Of a DNA stretch of 48,191 bases, positions 26,668-36,103 are shown in pieces (the first letter of the stretch is position 1; every line of letters starts with the position of its first letter). Both the position numbers and the translations under genes were made by a program. A model generated the notes under the pieces. It had not been told where the DNA came from and made no database searches. It was given only the letters and a program-made list of their open reading frames with translations. This DNA comes from an uncultured Pelagibacteraceae bacterium (lineage in GTDB: Bacteria; Pseudomonadota; Alphaproteobacteria; Pelagibacterales; Pelagibacteraceae): positions 1 through 48,191 of the forward strand of contig CACJZM010000005.1 in assembly GCA_902597895.1 (NCBI GenBank), given 5' to 3'.

Positions 26668-27732
26668 ATGGGTCCTATCAAAGAAGCTCTTACATTTGAT
26701 GATGTATTGTTAACACCAAATTATTCCAATATTCTCCCTTCTGAAGTTTCTACAAGTACTTCTCTTTCGTCTAATATAAATTTAAAAATACCTGTACTGT
26801 CATCTGCAATGGATACCGTAACAGAGTCAAAAATGGCTATTTCGATTGCTAAGGCAGGAGGATTGGGAATAATTCATAGAAATTTAGAAATTAAAAAACA
26901 AATTATTGAAATAAAAAAAGTTAAATCAAAAAAACTACTTGTAGGAGCAGCGGTAGGGGCTGGTCCAATAGAAATTAAAAGAGCTGAAGCTTTACTAAAA
27001 GAAAATATAGATATGATTGTAGTGGATACTGCTCATGGGCACACACAAAAAGTAGCAGAAATTATTAAGAAAATAAGAAAGATAAAGTCAAAGAAAACAT
27101 TATTATGTGCTGGAAATATAGCAACAGCAGAAGCTGCTAAATTTTTAGCTAGTTTAGGAGTAGATGTAATTAAGGTTGGAATTGGACCAGGATCGATATG
27201 CACAACAAGACTTGTAGCAGGAATAGGTATGCCTCAATTAAGCGCAATATTGACTGTTAGAAAAGGTTTGGGTAATAAAAAAATTAAAATTATAGCTGAT
27301 GGTGGTATAAAATTTTCTGGAGATATTCCAAAGGCACTCGCTGCAGGAGCAGATGCAGTAATGATTGGATCTTTGTTTGCAGGAACTAGTGAGGCACCAG
27401 GCAAAATTTTAAAAAAAAATGGAAAATACTTTAAAAGTTTTAGAGGAATGGGTTCTATCGGTGCAATGAACAAAGGTTCTGCAGATAGATATTTTCAGGT
27501 CAAGCAAAGCGATAATTCAAAATATGTTCCTGAGGGAGTAGAAGGACTAGTAAAATACAAAGGTTCAGTAAACAAAATAATTTTTCAACTAGTAGGTGGT
27601 CTGAAATCGTCTATGGGTTATCTGGGTAGAAAAAAAGTTAAAGATTTAAGAAAAAATGCTAAATTTGTAAAAATTACTAAAGCTGGCTTTTATGAAAGTA
27701 TGGTACATAATATAGATCAAGTTTTAAAGTAA
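26668..27732 (+). CDS. guaB: IMP dehydrogenase lacking CBS domains
   Basis: Catalyses NAD-dependent oxidation of IMP to XMP in GMP synthesis. At 354 residues it is about 130 shorter than usual. The N-terminal half runs to EIKKVKSKK (81-89) and continues directly into LLVGAAVG (90-97), exactly where the two CBS (Bateman) domains are normally inserted. Active-site Cys178 is in [25 protein letters not shown] and [13 protein letters not shown] are IMP-dehydrogenase signatures that exclude GMP reductase, which is naturally this short. The neighbour guaA supports the call. Confidence 0.93.
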   Translation: MGPIKEALTFDDVLLTPNYSNILPSEVSTSTSLSSNINLKIPVLSSAMDTVTESKMAISIAKAGGLGIIHRNLEIKKQIIEIKKVKSKKLLVGAAVGAGPIEIKRAEALLKENIDMIVVDTAHGHTQKVAEIIKKIRKIKSKKTLLCAGNIATAEAAKFLASLGVDVIKVGIGPGSICTTRLVAGIGMPQLSAILTVRKGLGNKKIKIIADGGIKFSGDIPKALAAGADAVMIGSLFAGTSEAPGKILKKNGKYFKSFRGMGSIGAMNKGSADRYFQVKQSDNSKYVPEGVEGLVKYKGSVNKIIFQLVGGLKSSMGYLGRKKVKDLRKNAKFVKITKAGFYESMVHNIDQVLK

Positions 27733-27733
27733 A

Positions 27734-28165
27734 ATGAAAAAATTATTAAGAATTATAGTTATATACATTATCGTTTTTTGCACAAACGCACTAGCCAATG
27801 AAGATTTTTTTAAAGATGCTAAAAATCTTTTTGATCAAGGTAAATTTGAAGAGTCGAAATTCCTGTTTCAAAGAAACATAGTTTTTAATCCAAAAGATTC
27901 AAATTCTTATTTATATTTAGCAAAAATATATCAAACAGAAGAAAATGAAAAAGAATTTGAAAAGAATCTTAATACAACACTTTTGCTTACACCAGATAGT
28001 GAAGAAGCAATGTATATGCTTATTGATATGAGGTTAGAAAAATCAGATTTTGATCAAGTAAAAGAGCTAAAAGATAAATTTGTTAAAATTTGTAATACAT
28101 TGTGCTCTAAAATTGACTCCATAGAAGATAGATTAAAAGATATGGAAGCAAAAAATGAGTCTTGA
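27734..28165 (+). CDS. Exported TPR-like protein between guaB and guaA
   Basis: A 143-residue protein with a signal peptide (1-21, ending ALA) and two or three TPR-like helical pairs: [26 protein letters not shown], then [21 protein letters not shown]. Probably a periplasmic protein-interaction module. It starts one base after guaB and ends 11 bp inside guaA, so it is transcribed with the GMP genes although no link in function is evident. Confidence 0.75.
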   Translation: MKKLLRIIVIYIIVFCTNALANEDFFKDAKNLFDQGKFEESKFLFQRNIVFNPKDSNSYLYLAKIYQTEENEKEFEKNLNTTLLLTPDSEEAMYMLIDMRLEKSDFDQVKELKDKFVKICNTLCSKIDSIEDRLKDMEAKNES

Positions 28166-29720
28166 AGATAATTTAAATAAAATTTTAATAATAGATTTTG
28201 GCTCACAATTCACACAGCTTATTGCAAGACGTATTAGAGAGCTTGGGGTTTATTCACAAATAATTAGTCATAAAAAAATAAATAATCACATTCTAAAAAC
28301 AAAAAATATAATTGGTATTATTTTGTCAGGGGGACCACTTAATGTTTATGAGGTAAAAAAAGTAAAATTTAATAAAAAAATACTTAATTCAAAAGTTCCT
28401 ATATTAGGTATATGTTTTGGTCACCAAATTATAGCCAAGGAGTTTGGAGGAAGTGTTAATAAATCTAAGGTAAGAGAATTTGGTCTAGCTAATATAAAAA
28501 GAATTAAAAAAAGTATACTAACAAGAAACTTTTTTAATAGAAATGGATTGAATAATGTTTGGATGAGCCATTCTGATGAGGTTACAAAAATTCCAAAAGG
28601 ATTTAAGGTCATTGCATCAAGTAAAAACTCTAAATTTGCAGCTATAGAGAATAAATCAAAGAATTTTTATGGTATCCAATTTCATCCAGAGGTAACCCAT
28701 ACTCACAATGGAAAAAAATTGATTAAAAACTTCATTTTCTCAATTTGTAAAGCACGAAGAAACTGGTCATCTAAAATTCAAAAAAAAATAATAATAAATA
28801 ATGTAAAAAATTCTGTTGGTACATCAAAAGTAATCTGTGCTCTATCAGGAGGAGTAGACAGTAGTGTAGTAGCTAAATTATTAAAAAATGCTATAGGAAA
28901 TAATTTAATTTGTATTTTTGTAAATACTGGATTGTTGAGGAAAAATGAGGAGAAAGAAATTGTAAATACATTTAAAAAACGTTTTAAATTTAATCTTATT
29001 TATGTAGATGCAAAAAGTTTATTCCTCAATAAATTAAAAAATGTTTCTGATCCTGAAAGAAAGAGAAAAATAATAGGAAAACAATTTATAAAAGTTTTTG
29101 AAAAATATTCTAAAAAAGTCAAAAATGCAAAATTCTTAGCACAAGGTACTCTCTATCCAGATTTAATTGAAAGTAAATCTGCAACAGGCAGCCAATCCTC
29201 TAAAATCAAATCACATCACAATGTTGGTGGTTTGCCAAAAAAAATGAAACTTAAATTGGTTGAGCCTTTAAAATATTTATTTAAAGATGAAGTAAGAAAA
29301 CTAGGATTAGAATTAAATTTGCCAAAAAAAGTAATTTTTAGACATCCATTTCCAGGGCCTGGCTTAGCTATAAGAATGCCTGGTATAATAACTAAAGATA
29401 AAATAAAGATTCTTAAGGATGCTGATGAAATATTTATCAAAAGTTTAATTACAAATGATTTATATGATAAAATCTGGCAAGCTTATGCTGCATTACTTCC
29501 TGTTAAAACAGTTGGTGTGATGGGTGACAACCGCACTTACGAATATATATGCTTGTTAAGAGCAATAACTTCTGAGGATGGTATGACTGCTGATTTTTTT
29601 ACATTTAAAAAAGATTTTATTCAGTCTGTTTCAAATAAGATAATAAATAGTATCAAGGGTATTAATCGAGTTGTATATGATGTTACATCGAAACCACCAA
29701 GTACTATTGAGTTAGAATAA
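28155..29720 (+). CDS. guaA: GMP synthase (glutamine-hydrolysing)
   Basis: A 521-residue two-domain enzyme converting XMP to GMP. The class I glutaminase domain has its catalytic Cys87 in GICFGHQ and the histidine-glutamate pair in FHPEVTH. The ATP-pyrophosphatase domain begins with the loop LSGGVDSSV near residue 229, and the C-terminal dimerisation domain ends with the conserved [11 protein letters not shown]-type tail. Length is normal. It completes guaB-TPR-guaA. Confidence 0.97.
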   Translation: MSLEDNLNKILIIDFGSQFTQLIARRIRELGVYSQIISHKKINNHILKTKNIIGIILSGGPLNVYEVKKVKFNKKILNSKVPILGICFGHQIIAKEFGGSVNKSKVREFGLANIKRIKKSILTRNFFNRNGLNNVWMSHSDEVTKIPKGFKVIASSKNSKFAAIENKSKNFYGIQFHPEVTHTHNGKKLIKNFIFSICKARRNWSSKIQKKIIINNVKNSVGTSKVICALSGGVDSSVVAKLLKNAIGNNLICIFVNTGLLRKNEEKEIVNTFKKRFKFNLIYVDAKSLFLNKLKNVSDPERKRKIIGKQFIKVFEKYSKKVKNAKFLAQGTLYPDLIESKSATGSQSSKIKSHHNVGGLPKKMKLKLVEPLKYLFKDEVRKLGLELNLPKKVIFRHPFPGPGLAIRMPGIITKDKIKILKDADEIFIKSLITNDLYDKIWQAYAALLPVKTVGVMGDNRTYEYICLLRAITSEDGMTADFFTFKKDFIQSVSNKIINSIKGINRVVYDVTSKPPSTIELE

Positions 29721-29724
29721 TGTT

Positions 29725-30507
29725 ATGAAAATTCCTATCTATCAGGTTGATGCATTTACCTCAGAAATTTTCAAAGGGAATCCTGCTGCCGTATGTCCTC
29801 TTAATCAATGGTTACCCGAAATAACTATGCAAAAAATTGCTATGGAAAATAATTTATCTGAGACAGCTTTTTTTATAGAGGATAAAGATATATTTCACAT
29901 TAGATGGTTTACACCAAAAGCTGAGTTAGATCTCGCTGGACACCCAACTTTAGCTACGGCACATGTGATTATGAAAGAAAATAAAAAAAATTTAAGCAAA
30001 ATAACCTTCAAAACAAAAATAAATGATATTTTAAATGTAAGTTTTAAAAATAATTTATATATTATGGATTTTCCATCAAGAACCCCTAACCCAATAAATG
30101 AAATTGATCTAATTGCTGCTGCTTTAGGAAAAAAACCAATAAAGGTTTTAGGACATAGAGATGTAGTAGCAATTTATAAAAATGAAGAAGATATAAAATC
30201 AATATATCCAGACATGGAAAAACTAAAAAAATTAAATTATCCAGCGGTTATAGTAACAGCTCCTGGTGATAATGTTGATTTTGTATCAAGAAATTTTGCT
30301 CCAAAATTAGGAATACCAGAAGATCCAGTAACTGGGTCAGCCCATTGCGAGCTAATCCCATATTGGTCAAAAATACTTAATAAAAAAGATATGATAGCGT
30401 ATCAGCTTTCAGAAAGAGGAGGGAAAATTTATTGTATTGATAAAAATGAAAGAGTATCTATTGGTGGTGAGGCTATTACTTTTTTACGTGGTGAAATAGA
30501 ACTATAA
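29725..30507 (+). CDS. PhzF-family isomerase-like protein
   Basis: A 260-residue member of the PhzF/YddE fold, two related halves. Family landmarks are YQVDAFTSEIFKGNPAAVC at the start, the catalytic glutamate in LSETAFF (about Glu46), DLAGHPTLATAH, and DPVTGSAHC in the second half. PhzF itself is an isomerase of phenazine synthesis, but no other phenazine gene is present and most family members have unknown substrates. panB starts in the base after its stop. Confidence 0.88.
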   Translation: MKIPIYQVDAFTSEIFKGNPAAVCPLNQWLPEITMQKIAMENNLSETAFFIEDKDIFHIRWFTPKAELDLAGHPTLATAHVIMKENKKNLSKITFKTKINDILNVSFKNNLYIMDFPSRTPNPINEIDLIAAALGKKPIKVLGHRDVVAIYKNEEDIKSIYPDMEKLKKLNYPAVIVTAPGDNVDFVSRNFAPKLGIPEDPVTGSAHCELIPYWSKILNKKDMIAYQLSERGGKIYCIDKNERVSIGGEAITFLRGEIEL

Positions 30508-31284
30508 ATGAATAAAAAAATTAACAAAATACTTAAATATAAAAACAAAAGAAAAATAATTTGTCTTACCTCCTATTCCAAAAATATATCTGAAATTATT
30601 GATCCCTTCACAGATATAGTTTTAGTCGGAGACTCCCTTGGATCAGTTTTATATAACTATAAGTCAACAAGAAGTGTTTCATTAAAAACTATGATTGAAC
30701 ATTCTAAGAGTGCAAGACAAGGAATAAAGAAAAGTTTGATGGTAGTTGACATGCCATACAACACATACCGAAATAAAAATGAAGCCTTAAAGAATGCTAA
30801 AAAAATAATCAAAGAAACAAAATGCGATGCTGTAAAATTAGAAGGTGGTCTAAAGATACTGAAAATAGTCAAACACCTAAAAAAAAATAAAATTTTAGTA
30901 ATGGGACATTTAGGCATTTTACCTCAAAGTGTTATTGGAAAATTTAAATATAAAGGGAAAAAAACAAGAGAAAGAAAAAAAATACTGAACGAAGCGATAT
31001 TACTACAAAAGGAAGGTGTATTTTCAATTGTATTAGAATGTATAGAAACTTCATTAGCTAAAGAAATATCAAAAAGTTTGTACATACCTACAATAGGAAT
31101 TGGCTCTTCAAAAAATTGTGATGGACAAGTTCTAGTAACAGATGATTTGATTGGATTGAATCAAACAAAAATAAGATTTGTAAAAAGATTCGGAAATATA
31201 AAAGCAGATATAAGAAATTCCATCTCTAAATTTAGAAAAGAAGTTTTACACAAAAAATTTCCATCAAAGAAATATTCTTACTAA
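30508..31284 (+). CDS. panB: Ketopantoate hydroxymethyltransferase
   Basis: A 258-residue PanB, which adds a hydroxymethyl group from methylene-tetrahydrofolate to 2-oxoisovalerate, the first committed step to pantothenate. Visible are ICLTSYSKNISEII, VGDSLGSVLYNY with its metal-binding aspartate, VVDMPYNTY and KLEGG, then GHLGILPQS and IGIGSS. The lysine-rich composition matches the neighbours, so there is no sign of recent transfer. No panC or panE is seen in the window. It converges on the TerC gene with a 4-bp stop overlap. Confidence 0.92.
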   Translation: MNKKINKILKYKNKRKIICLTSYSKNISEIIDPFTDIVLVGDSLGSVLYNYKSTRSVSLKTMIEHSKSARQGIKKSLMVVDMPYNTYRNKNEALKNAKKIIKETKCDAVKLEGGLKILKIVKHLKKNKILVMGHLGILPQSVIGKFKYKGKKTRERKKILNEAILLQKEGVFSIVLECIETSLAKEISKSLYIPTIGIGSSKNCDGQVLVTDDLIGLNQTKIRFVKRFGNIKADIRNSISKFRKEVLHKKFPSKKYSY

Positions 31285-31892
31285 AAATACTTTTTAAATT
31301 GCTCATTAATTGATAAAATTTCTAAGTCTACAAGTCCCCCTATCACCAATTGAAGTGCTACTAACAAAATAAAACCCAAACCAACATATACAATCCATAA
31401 ATGTTTTTGAATATAGTTTGCTAAATATGTTGCCATTGCTCCTGTAAGGATTACTGATAAAATAAGTCCGAACATCATAAACCCGAAATTACCTTTTGCG
31501 GCTCCCACAACTCCAATAACATTATCAAAACTTATTGTTATGTCTGCAAACAACACTTTATAAACACTTTGAATGTACGAAGGTTCTTTTGATTTTTTTG
31601 TTGGTGATTTAACTTTTTTAATTTCAAAAAGATCTTTTCTTAAATCGTTAACTATCCAAATTAAAAGTAAACCACCTAATATTTTAATAAAATAAAATTC
31701 AAATAAATAAGTAGCAAATAATGCAAAAACAACTTTAAATATCAAAGCACCAGCTACTCCCCACAAAATAATTTGTTTTCTATGTTTTGGAGCAAAGTTC
31801 GCAGCAATTAATCCAATAATTATTGCATTATCAGCTGCTAAGATAATATCGATAAAAATAATTTGTAATATAATTATTAATTCTTCAATCAA
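31281..31892 (-). CDS. TerC-family integral membrane protein
   Basis: A 203-residue inner-membrane protein with about seven helices. The family's acidic motifs are visible: IDIILAADNAIIIG in helix 1 and a matching DITISFDNVIGVVG in the second half, two inverted halves each with an Asp-Asn pair. Related proteins (TerC, YjbE, Alx) are linked to tellurite resistance or manganese export and metalation of secreted proteins. Manganese is a reasonable guess at substrate but is not shown here. Confidence 0.88.
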   Translation of the reverse strand: MIEELIIILQIIFIDIILAADNAIIIGLIAANFAPKHRKQIILWGVAGALIFKVVFALFATYLFEFYFIKILGGLLLIWIVNDLRKDLFEIKKVKSPTKKSKEPSYIQSVYKVLFADITISFDNVIGVVGAAKGNFGFMMFGLILSVILTGAMATYLANYIQKHLWIVYVGLGFILLVALQLVIGGLVDLEILSINEQFKKYF

Positions 31893-31952
31893 GGTATTTC
31901 AATAGTATTACAATTTTTAAAAAATTCAAATTAAAGGCAAATCTTATTTGAA

Positions 31953-32441
31953 TTAATATTTTGACTTCTTACTTCCATCAATAACTGCTTTTAATTCATT
32001 AAACTCTTCACAGTTACATCCCTCTAAAACTTTTAGTCTATCTTTAGCTAAATCTAGCCTGTTAGTTACAACATATAGTTCACCCAAATATTCATTAATA
32101 CCAATATGATTAGGGTTAATATCTAAACCTTGTAGATAATATTTTTCTCCTTGCTCAAAATTACCTAACTTTCTCGTGGTAAATCCTAAATAATTTAGTG
32201 TGTCTGCATTTTTAGGTTTTTTTTTATTTGCTTTCATTAAAAGTTTTTGAGCTTTTTGATATCTTTTTTCAGCCTTTTCAACTTTGCCTTTTTTTTCATA
32301 TTTTTTTGCTGCTTTAATTAGTGAAACAGCTTTTTCATAATTTGTTTTCTGATTTGAATTTTCGTTACTACCTGAGCTAGCAGAAAAAGAAAAATTAATA
32401 TTTATAATTAATAAAAAAAATACTAACAAAAAATTTCTCAT
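31953..32441 (-). CDS. Exported TPR-repeat protein
   Basis: A 162-residue protein with a signal peptide (1-20, ending SFS), a lysine-rich helix with a repeated KKYEKKGKVEKAEKRYQKA pattern, then TPR pairs (DTLNYLGFTTRKLGNFEQGE, IGINEYLGELYVVTNRLDLA) and a short tail with a CNC. Probably periplasmic. Function is unknown. It lies just after pxpA on the same strand (one base apart), so they likely share a transcript. Confidence 0.78.
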   Translation of the reverse strand: MRNFLLVFFLLIININFSFSASSGSNENSNQKTNYEKAVSLIKAAKKYEKKGKVEKAEKRYQKAQKLLMKANKKKPKNADTLNYLGFTTRKLGNFEQGEKYYLQGLDINPNHIGINEYLGELYVVTNRLDLAKDRLKVLEGCNCEEFNELKAVIDGSKKSKY

Positions 32442-32442
32442 T

Positions 32443-33216
32443 TTAATTAAATTTTTTCATTTTGTTTAAAGGTTTAAGTTCAAGACCATTTTCAATTAAA
32501 TTTAATTTAATTGATTTTGCTGTATCAAGTGAACTTTGATTATCTCCATGTATACAAACAGAGTCTATTTTACAAGGAATTTGCTTTCCACTGTGACAAT
32601 TAATCGACTGATTTCTCACCATTTTAAGCACATGTGTCTTAGCTTCCTTAGGATTAATTATTAGTGCATTAGGTTTTTTTCTTGATATTAAATTACCATC
32701 GTCTTCATAATTCCTATCTGCAAAAATTTCACAAGCTATTTTAAGATCAAGTTTTCTTGCCGCTTGTTCCATTTTGGACCCAGTTGGGACTAAATAAATT
32801 AAATCTTTATCTATCTCTTTAATTGATAATGCCAATGTGGAAGCTAATTCAAAATCTTCACACGCCATATTGTTTAAAGCTCCATGTGGCTTAATATGTG
32901 TAACATTTTCACCATGTTTGCTAGCTATTTTTTGAAGTATTTCATACTGATCAAAAATTAACTTTTTTATCTCATCATTTCTTAAATTCATTCTTTCTCT
33001 TCCAAAATTATCTGGGTCTTTAAATGATGGATGAGCTCCAATACTTACACCATTATTTTTTGAAATTTTAATTACATCATTCATGGTCTCTTTATCTCCC
33101 GCATGATAACCACAAGCTATATTTGCTGAATTAACTATTTTTAATAAATCTGGGTCTCTTTCATTAGAATGAAGCTTTGATTTTTCACCTAAATCACAAT
33201 TGATATTAATTTCCAT
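32443..33216 (-). CDS. pxpA: 5-oxoprolinase subunit A (LamB/YcsF family)
   Basis: About 257 residues, the PxpA part of the ATP-dependent 5-oxoprolinase, which opens pyroglutamate to glutamate. The family start ININCDLGE and the motifs NIACGYHAGD, GAHPSFKD, HIKPHGALNN and FADRNYEDDG are all visible. I place the start at the ATG 33216 (MEININCDLGE), the family's usual N-terminus; the frame is open for eight more codons upstream. PxpB and PxpC lie divergently just 27 bp away, supporting the functional assignment. Confidence 0.93.
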   Translation of the reverse strand: MEININCDLGEKSKLHSNERDPDLLKIVNSANIACGYHAGDKETMNDVIKISKNNGVSIGAHPSFKDPDNFGRERMNLRNDEIKKLIFDQYEILQKIASKHGENVTHIKPHGALNNMACEDFELASTLALSIKEIDKDLIYLVPTGSKMEQAARKLDLKIACEIFADRNYEDDGNLISRKKPNALIINPKEAKTHVLKMVRNQSINCHSGKQIPCKIDSVCIHGDNQSSLDTAKSIKLNLIENGLELKPLNKMKKFN

Positions 33217-33243
33217 AATTTTATAGAAGGAGTATAACATGTC

Positions 33244-33918
33244 ATGATAAAAAATATAACAAATCTTGGCGACGCAGCTTTATATTGTGATTTTGGAGAA
33301 GATGTAAACATTGAGAAAAATTTAGAAGTAATAAAATATTTTAATGAAATTAAAAACCTTAATATTGACGGTGTTTTAAATATTACGCCTTCTTACAATA
33401 AGCTTATTATTTCTTTAAATCAAAGTTTAATATCTTTTGAAAAGTTAAAAGAGATTATCCTTAAAATAAAAATAAATGAAACAACTAATCTTAGTAAAAA
33501 GTTAGTCAAAATTCCTATTTGTATAAACGATGAATTTAGTTTAGATTTAGACAGACTTGTTTCTAAACTTAAACTAGACAAAGAAGACATTATCAAAACA
33601 TTTTTATCTAAAAAGTATTTTTGTTATATGACAGGATTTATTGCAGGTATGCCTTTTTTAGGGGATATATCTGATAACTTAAGACTTAAAAGGCTGAGTA
33701 CGCCTAGGGTTAAGGTCCCCAAAGGATCCATTGGTATAACTGAACAATTTTGTAATATTTATTCTTTTGAGAGTCCAGGAGGGTGGAACATTATAGGAAG
33801 AACACCCTTGAAAATTTTTGACAAACAAAATCAATTTAAACCAACTTTAGTAAATCCAGGTGATGATGTGGAATTTTATGAGGTAGATTTAAAAGAATAT
33901 AATAATCTAAATGAGTAA
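33244..33918 (+). CDS. pxpB: 5-oxoprolinase subunit B (KipI-like)
   Basis: A 224-residue protein of the KipI/allophanate hydrolase subunit 1 family. The signature region FIAGMPFLGDI, then LSTPRVKVPKGSIGI and SPGGWNIIGRTP is complete. With PxpC and PxpA it forms the bacterial 5-oxoprolinase. A strong ribosome site AGGAG (33228-33232) lies 11 bp before the ATG. It overlaps pxpC by 8 bp. Confidence 0.93.
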   Translation: MIKNITNLGDAALYCDFGEDVNIEKNLEVIKYFNEIKNLNIDGVLNITPSYNKLIISLNQSLISFEKLKEIILKIKINETTNLSKKLVKIPICINDEFSLDLDRLVSKLKLDKEDIIKTFLSKKYFCYMTGFIAGMPFLGDISDNLRLKRLSTPRVKVPKGSIGITEQFCNIYSFESPGGWNIIGRTPLKIFDKQNQFKPTLVNPGDDVEFYEVDLKEYNNLNE

Positions 33919-34861
33919 GTTATTTTTTAATATAATAAGACCTGGAATTAATACAACTATTCAAGATCTAGGAAGAAATAATTATCATCATATTGGATTA
34001 CCATCAAGTGGAGCTATGGATAAAAGAAATTTTGTAATAGCCAACAAACTTGTTGGTAATAATTTAATTGAAGCCTGTATTGAATTTGCATATCAAGGGC
34101 CTTTATTAGAACTGGTAGGTGGCAATATAGTTTGTGCAGTTACCGGAAATATATCATTTAAAATTTTAAGAAAAAATTTATCTAAAGAACAAGGTATTTG
34201 TTATAAAAGTTTCTCTCTTCAAGAAGGAGATAAAATTGATATCTTATCAACTAATAAGTCTGTTTATGGCTATTTATCAATTAAAGATGGTTTAATTGAA
34301 GAAAAACATTTTGGTAGTTACTCAACAAACACAAAAGCAAAAATTGGTGCAAATAATGGTGAAAAATTTAATCAAAGTCAAAAAATTTTAATTAATAAAA
34401 ATAATGAAAATTATGAAATAAAATCTCTTAAATATGTAAATTCAAAAATAGAATTCATAAGAATAATAAAAGGGACCAATTTTAATTATTTTTCAAAGTT
34501 ATCTCAAAATAAATTTGTAAGTGATGAATATAAAGTTTCAAAACTTACGGACAGAATGGGTATGAGATTAGAAGGAGGAAAAATAGAAAATATAACTAAT
34601 ACTAACATTAAATCTGAAGGTTTAGTTAAAGGAGTGATTCAAGTTCCAGCAGATGGAAAACCAATAATTATGCTGTCAGATCATGGAACTATAGGTGGCT
34701 ATCCTAAGATTGCAGTAGTAATTTCTGCTGATTACGATAGGTTAACTCAACTAATCCCTGGATCAAAAATAAAATTTAAATATATTTCTTTGAAAGAGGC
34801 TCAAAATTTACTTAGGTTATACGATATAGAAACTGAAAACATTTTAAATCAAATTAGATGA
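33911..34861 (+). CDS. pxpC: 5-oxoprolinase subunit C (KipA-like)
   Basis: A 316-residue protein of the biotin-dependent carboxylase-like/allophanate hydrolase subunit 2 family. Landmarks are GINTTIQDLGRNNYHHIG, LPSSGAMDKRNFVIANKLVGN, and near the end ADGKPIIMLSDHGTIGGYPKIAVV. It overlaps pxpB by 8 bp and the DMT transporter by 4 bp, suggesting one transcript for import and hydrolysis of a substrate. Confidence 0.93.
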   Translation: MSKLFFNIIRPGINTTIQDLGRNNYHHIGLPSSGAMDKRNFVIANKLVGNNLIEACIEFAYQGPLLELVGGNIVCAVTGNISFKILRKNLSKEQGICYKSFSLQEGDKIDILSTNKSVYGYLSIKDGLIEEKHFGSYSTNTKAKIGANNGEKFNQSQKILINKNNENYEIKSLKYVNSKIEFIRIIKGTNFNYFSKLSQNKFVSDEYKVSKLTDRMGMRLEGGKIENITNTNIKSEGLVKGVIQVPADGKPIIMLSDHGTIGGYPKIAVVISADYDRLTQLIPGSKIKFKYISLKEAQNLLRLYDIETENILNQIR

Positions 34862-35718
34862 ATTTTTTACTAAAATTTCCTGGGCCTTTCATCGTATTTT
34901 TGGGAGCATGTGCACTAAGTTTTGGTGGATTAATTGTAAAATCTTTTGAAGGATCTACTCTTTGGCAAATTCTGTTTTGGAGATCATTTTTTTTTTCAAT
35001 TGTTGTTTTATTATTTTTAATATTTACATATAAAAATAAGACTTTAAGTAAAGTCATTACGATTGGAACTCCTGGGTTTGTTGGTGGTATAATTTTGGCA
35101 GGAGGTTATGCCGGTTATGTATTTGCAATGTACAGCACTACTGTTGCAAATGCTAATTTTATCATTCAAACACAAACAATATTTCTAGCTATTTTTGGGT
35201 ATATTTTTTTAAAAGAAAAAATTTCTAAGTTAACTCTAACTTCAATATTTCTTGCAATATGTGGGATTACATTGATGCTGGGTGGTTCATTAACAACAGG
35301 CCAAATGATAGGTAATTTAGCTGCTTTTTTAATGCCCATTTCTTTTGCAGTGCTAATACTAATTGTAAGAAAGTTTCCAGAAGTAGATATGATACCTCTG
35401 CAACTTATTGCAGGTATAGGTGCAATGATATTGGGATATCTATTCTCATCAAAAATAATTGTTTCTAGTCATGATATAATTTTGGGATTTATTGCAGGTT
35501 TTTTCCAAGTTGGACTTGGTTTTATATTTATTACAATTGGAGCCAGAAAAACTCCATCTGCATTAGTAGGAATAATAATGTTAACCGAAGCTATACTTGG
35601 ACCTTTATGGGCATGGATTTTTATAAATGAGAATCCACCCATAGTTGTTTTATTTGGTGGATCAATTGTTTTATTTGCAGTCGTAATTCAATTTTTTAAC
35701 CTTAAAATTGAAAATTAA
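34858..35718 (+). CDS. DMT-superfamily (EamA) transporter
   Basis: A 286-residue inner-membrane protein with ten hydrophobic helices arranged as two EamA halves; each half ends with the family pattern (FLKEKISKLTL in the first, FINENPPIVVLFGG in the second). Such carriers move amino acids or small metabolites. The ATGA overlap with pxpC makes 5-oxoproline or its product glutamate an attractive substrate guess, without direct evidence. Confidence 0.87.
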   Translation: MNFLLKFPGPFIVFLGACALSFGGLIVKSFEGSTLWQILFWRSFFFSIVVLLFLIFTYKNKTLSKVITIGTPGFVGGIILAGGYAGYVFAMYSTTVANANFIIQTQTIFLAIFGYIFLKEKISKLTLTSIFLAICGITLMLGGSLTTGQMIGNLAAFLMPISFAVLILIVRKFPEVDMIPLQLIAGIGAMILGYLFSSKIIVSSHDIILGFIAGFFQVGLGFIFITIGARKTPSALVGIIMLTEAILGPLWAWIFINENPPIVVLFGGSIVLFAVVIQFFNLKIEN

Positions 35719-35765
35719 TTTTAAATAAATTTTAATAATTTTTATTTTTATGATAAAATAACTTT

Positions 35766-35942
35766 ATGTCTTTAATAAAAGACTTATCAAAAGAAAAAAA
35801 ACAAATAGAAGTTCAAATTAAAAAAATATCTAAAACCAGGCTTAATGATAGAACCTCAGATTCTTGGTTGAACTTAAGAGAGTTAAAAAAAAGAAAATTA
35901 GCTCTTAAAGATAAAATAGCTAATCTTGTAAACATACATTAA
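35766..35942 (+). CDS. Small DUF465/YdcH-like protein, 58 residues
   Basis: A short ATG-TAA frame in the gap after the DMT transporter. The product is highly charged and helical, with heptad-like spacing (IKDLSKEKKQIEVQIKKIS) and a C-terminal LKKRKLALKDKI, the pattern that ends DUF465/YdcH-type proteins. The biochemical role of that family is not established. The distance to the upstream stop is 47 bp. Confidence 0.6.
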   Translation: MSLIKDLSKEKKQIEVQIKKISKTRLNDRTSDSWLNLRELKKRKLALKDKIANLVNIH

Positions 35943-36103
35943 GATAGCTAATAATTTATTCTATTTAATAAACTAAATACCAATTTAGTTGTAAGATTTT
36001 TGTTTTCTGTGCTAAAATAATTCTACGTATAAAATAAAAACTTTATAGGTCGAAGGAATAATCATCTAGGTATTTTTCAGTTAAAGGAAATAGTTATTTA
36101 TAA
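35943..36103. promoter_or_regulatory. Leader region of the FAD/DUF1365/CFA cluster
   Basis: A 161-bp spacer. It contains a hairpin AACTAAAT-ACCA-ATTTAGTT (35971-35990) followed by a loosely T-rich stretch, a weak terminator candidate for the upstream small gene, and then AT-rich DNA that must hold the promoter for the rightward cluster. AAAGGAAA about 20 bp before the ATG at 36104 may serve the ribosome. I could not identify a clear ECF or sigma-70 promoter. Confidence 0.4.

Noticed and set aside
29725-30507. Phenazine biosynthesis
   Set aside because: Only a lone PhzF-fold gene is present; the family is mostly of unknown function and no other phz gene is nearby.
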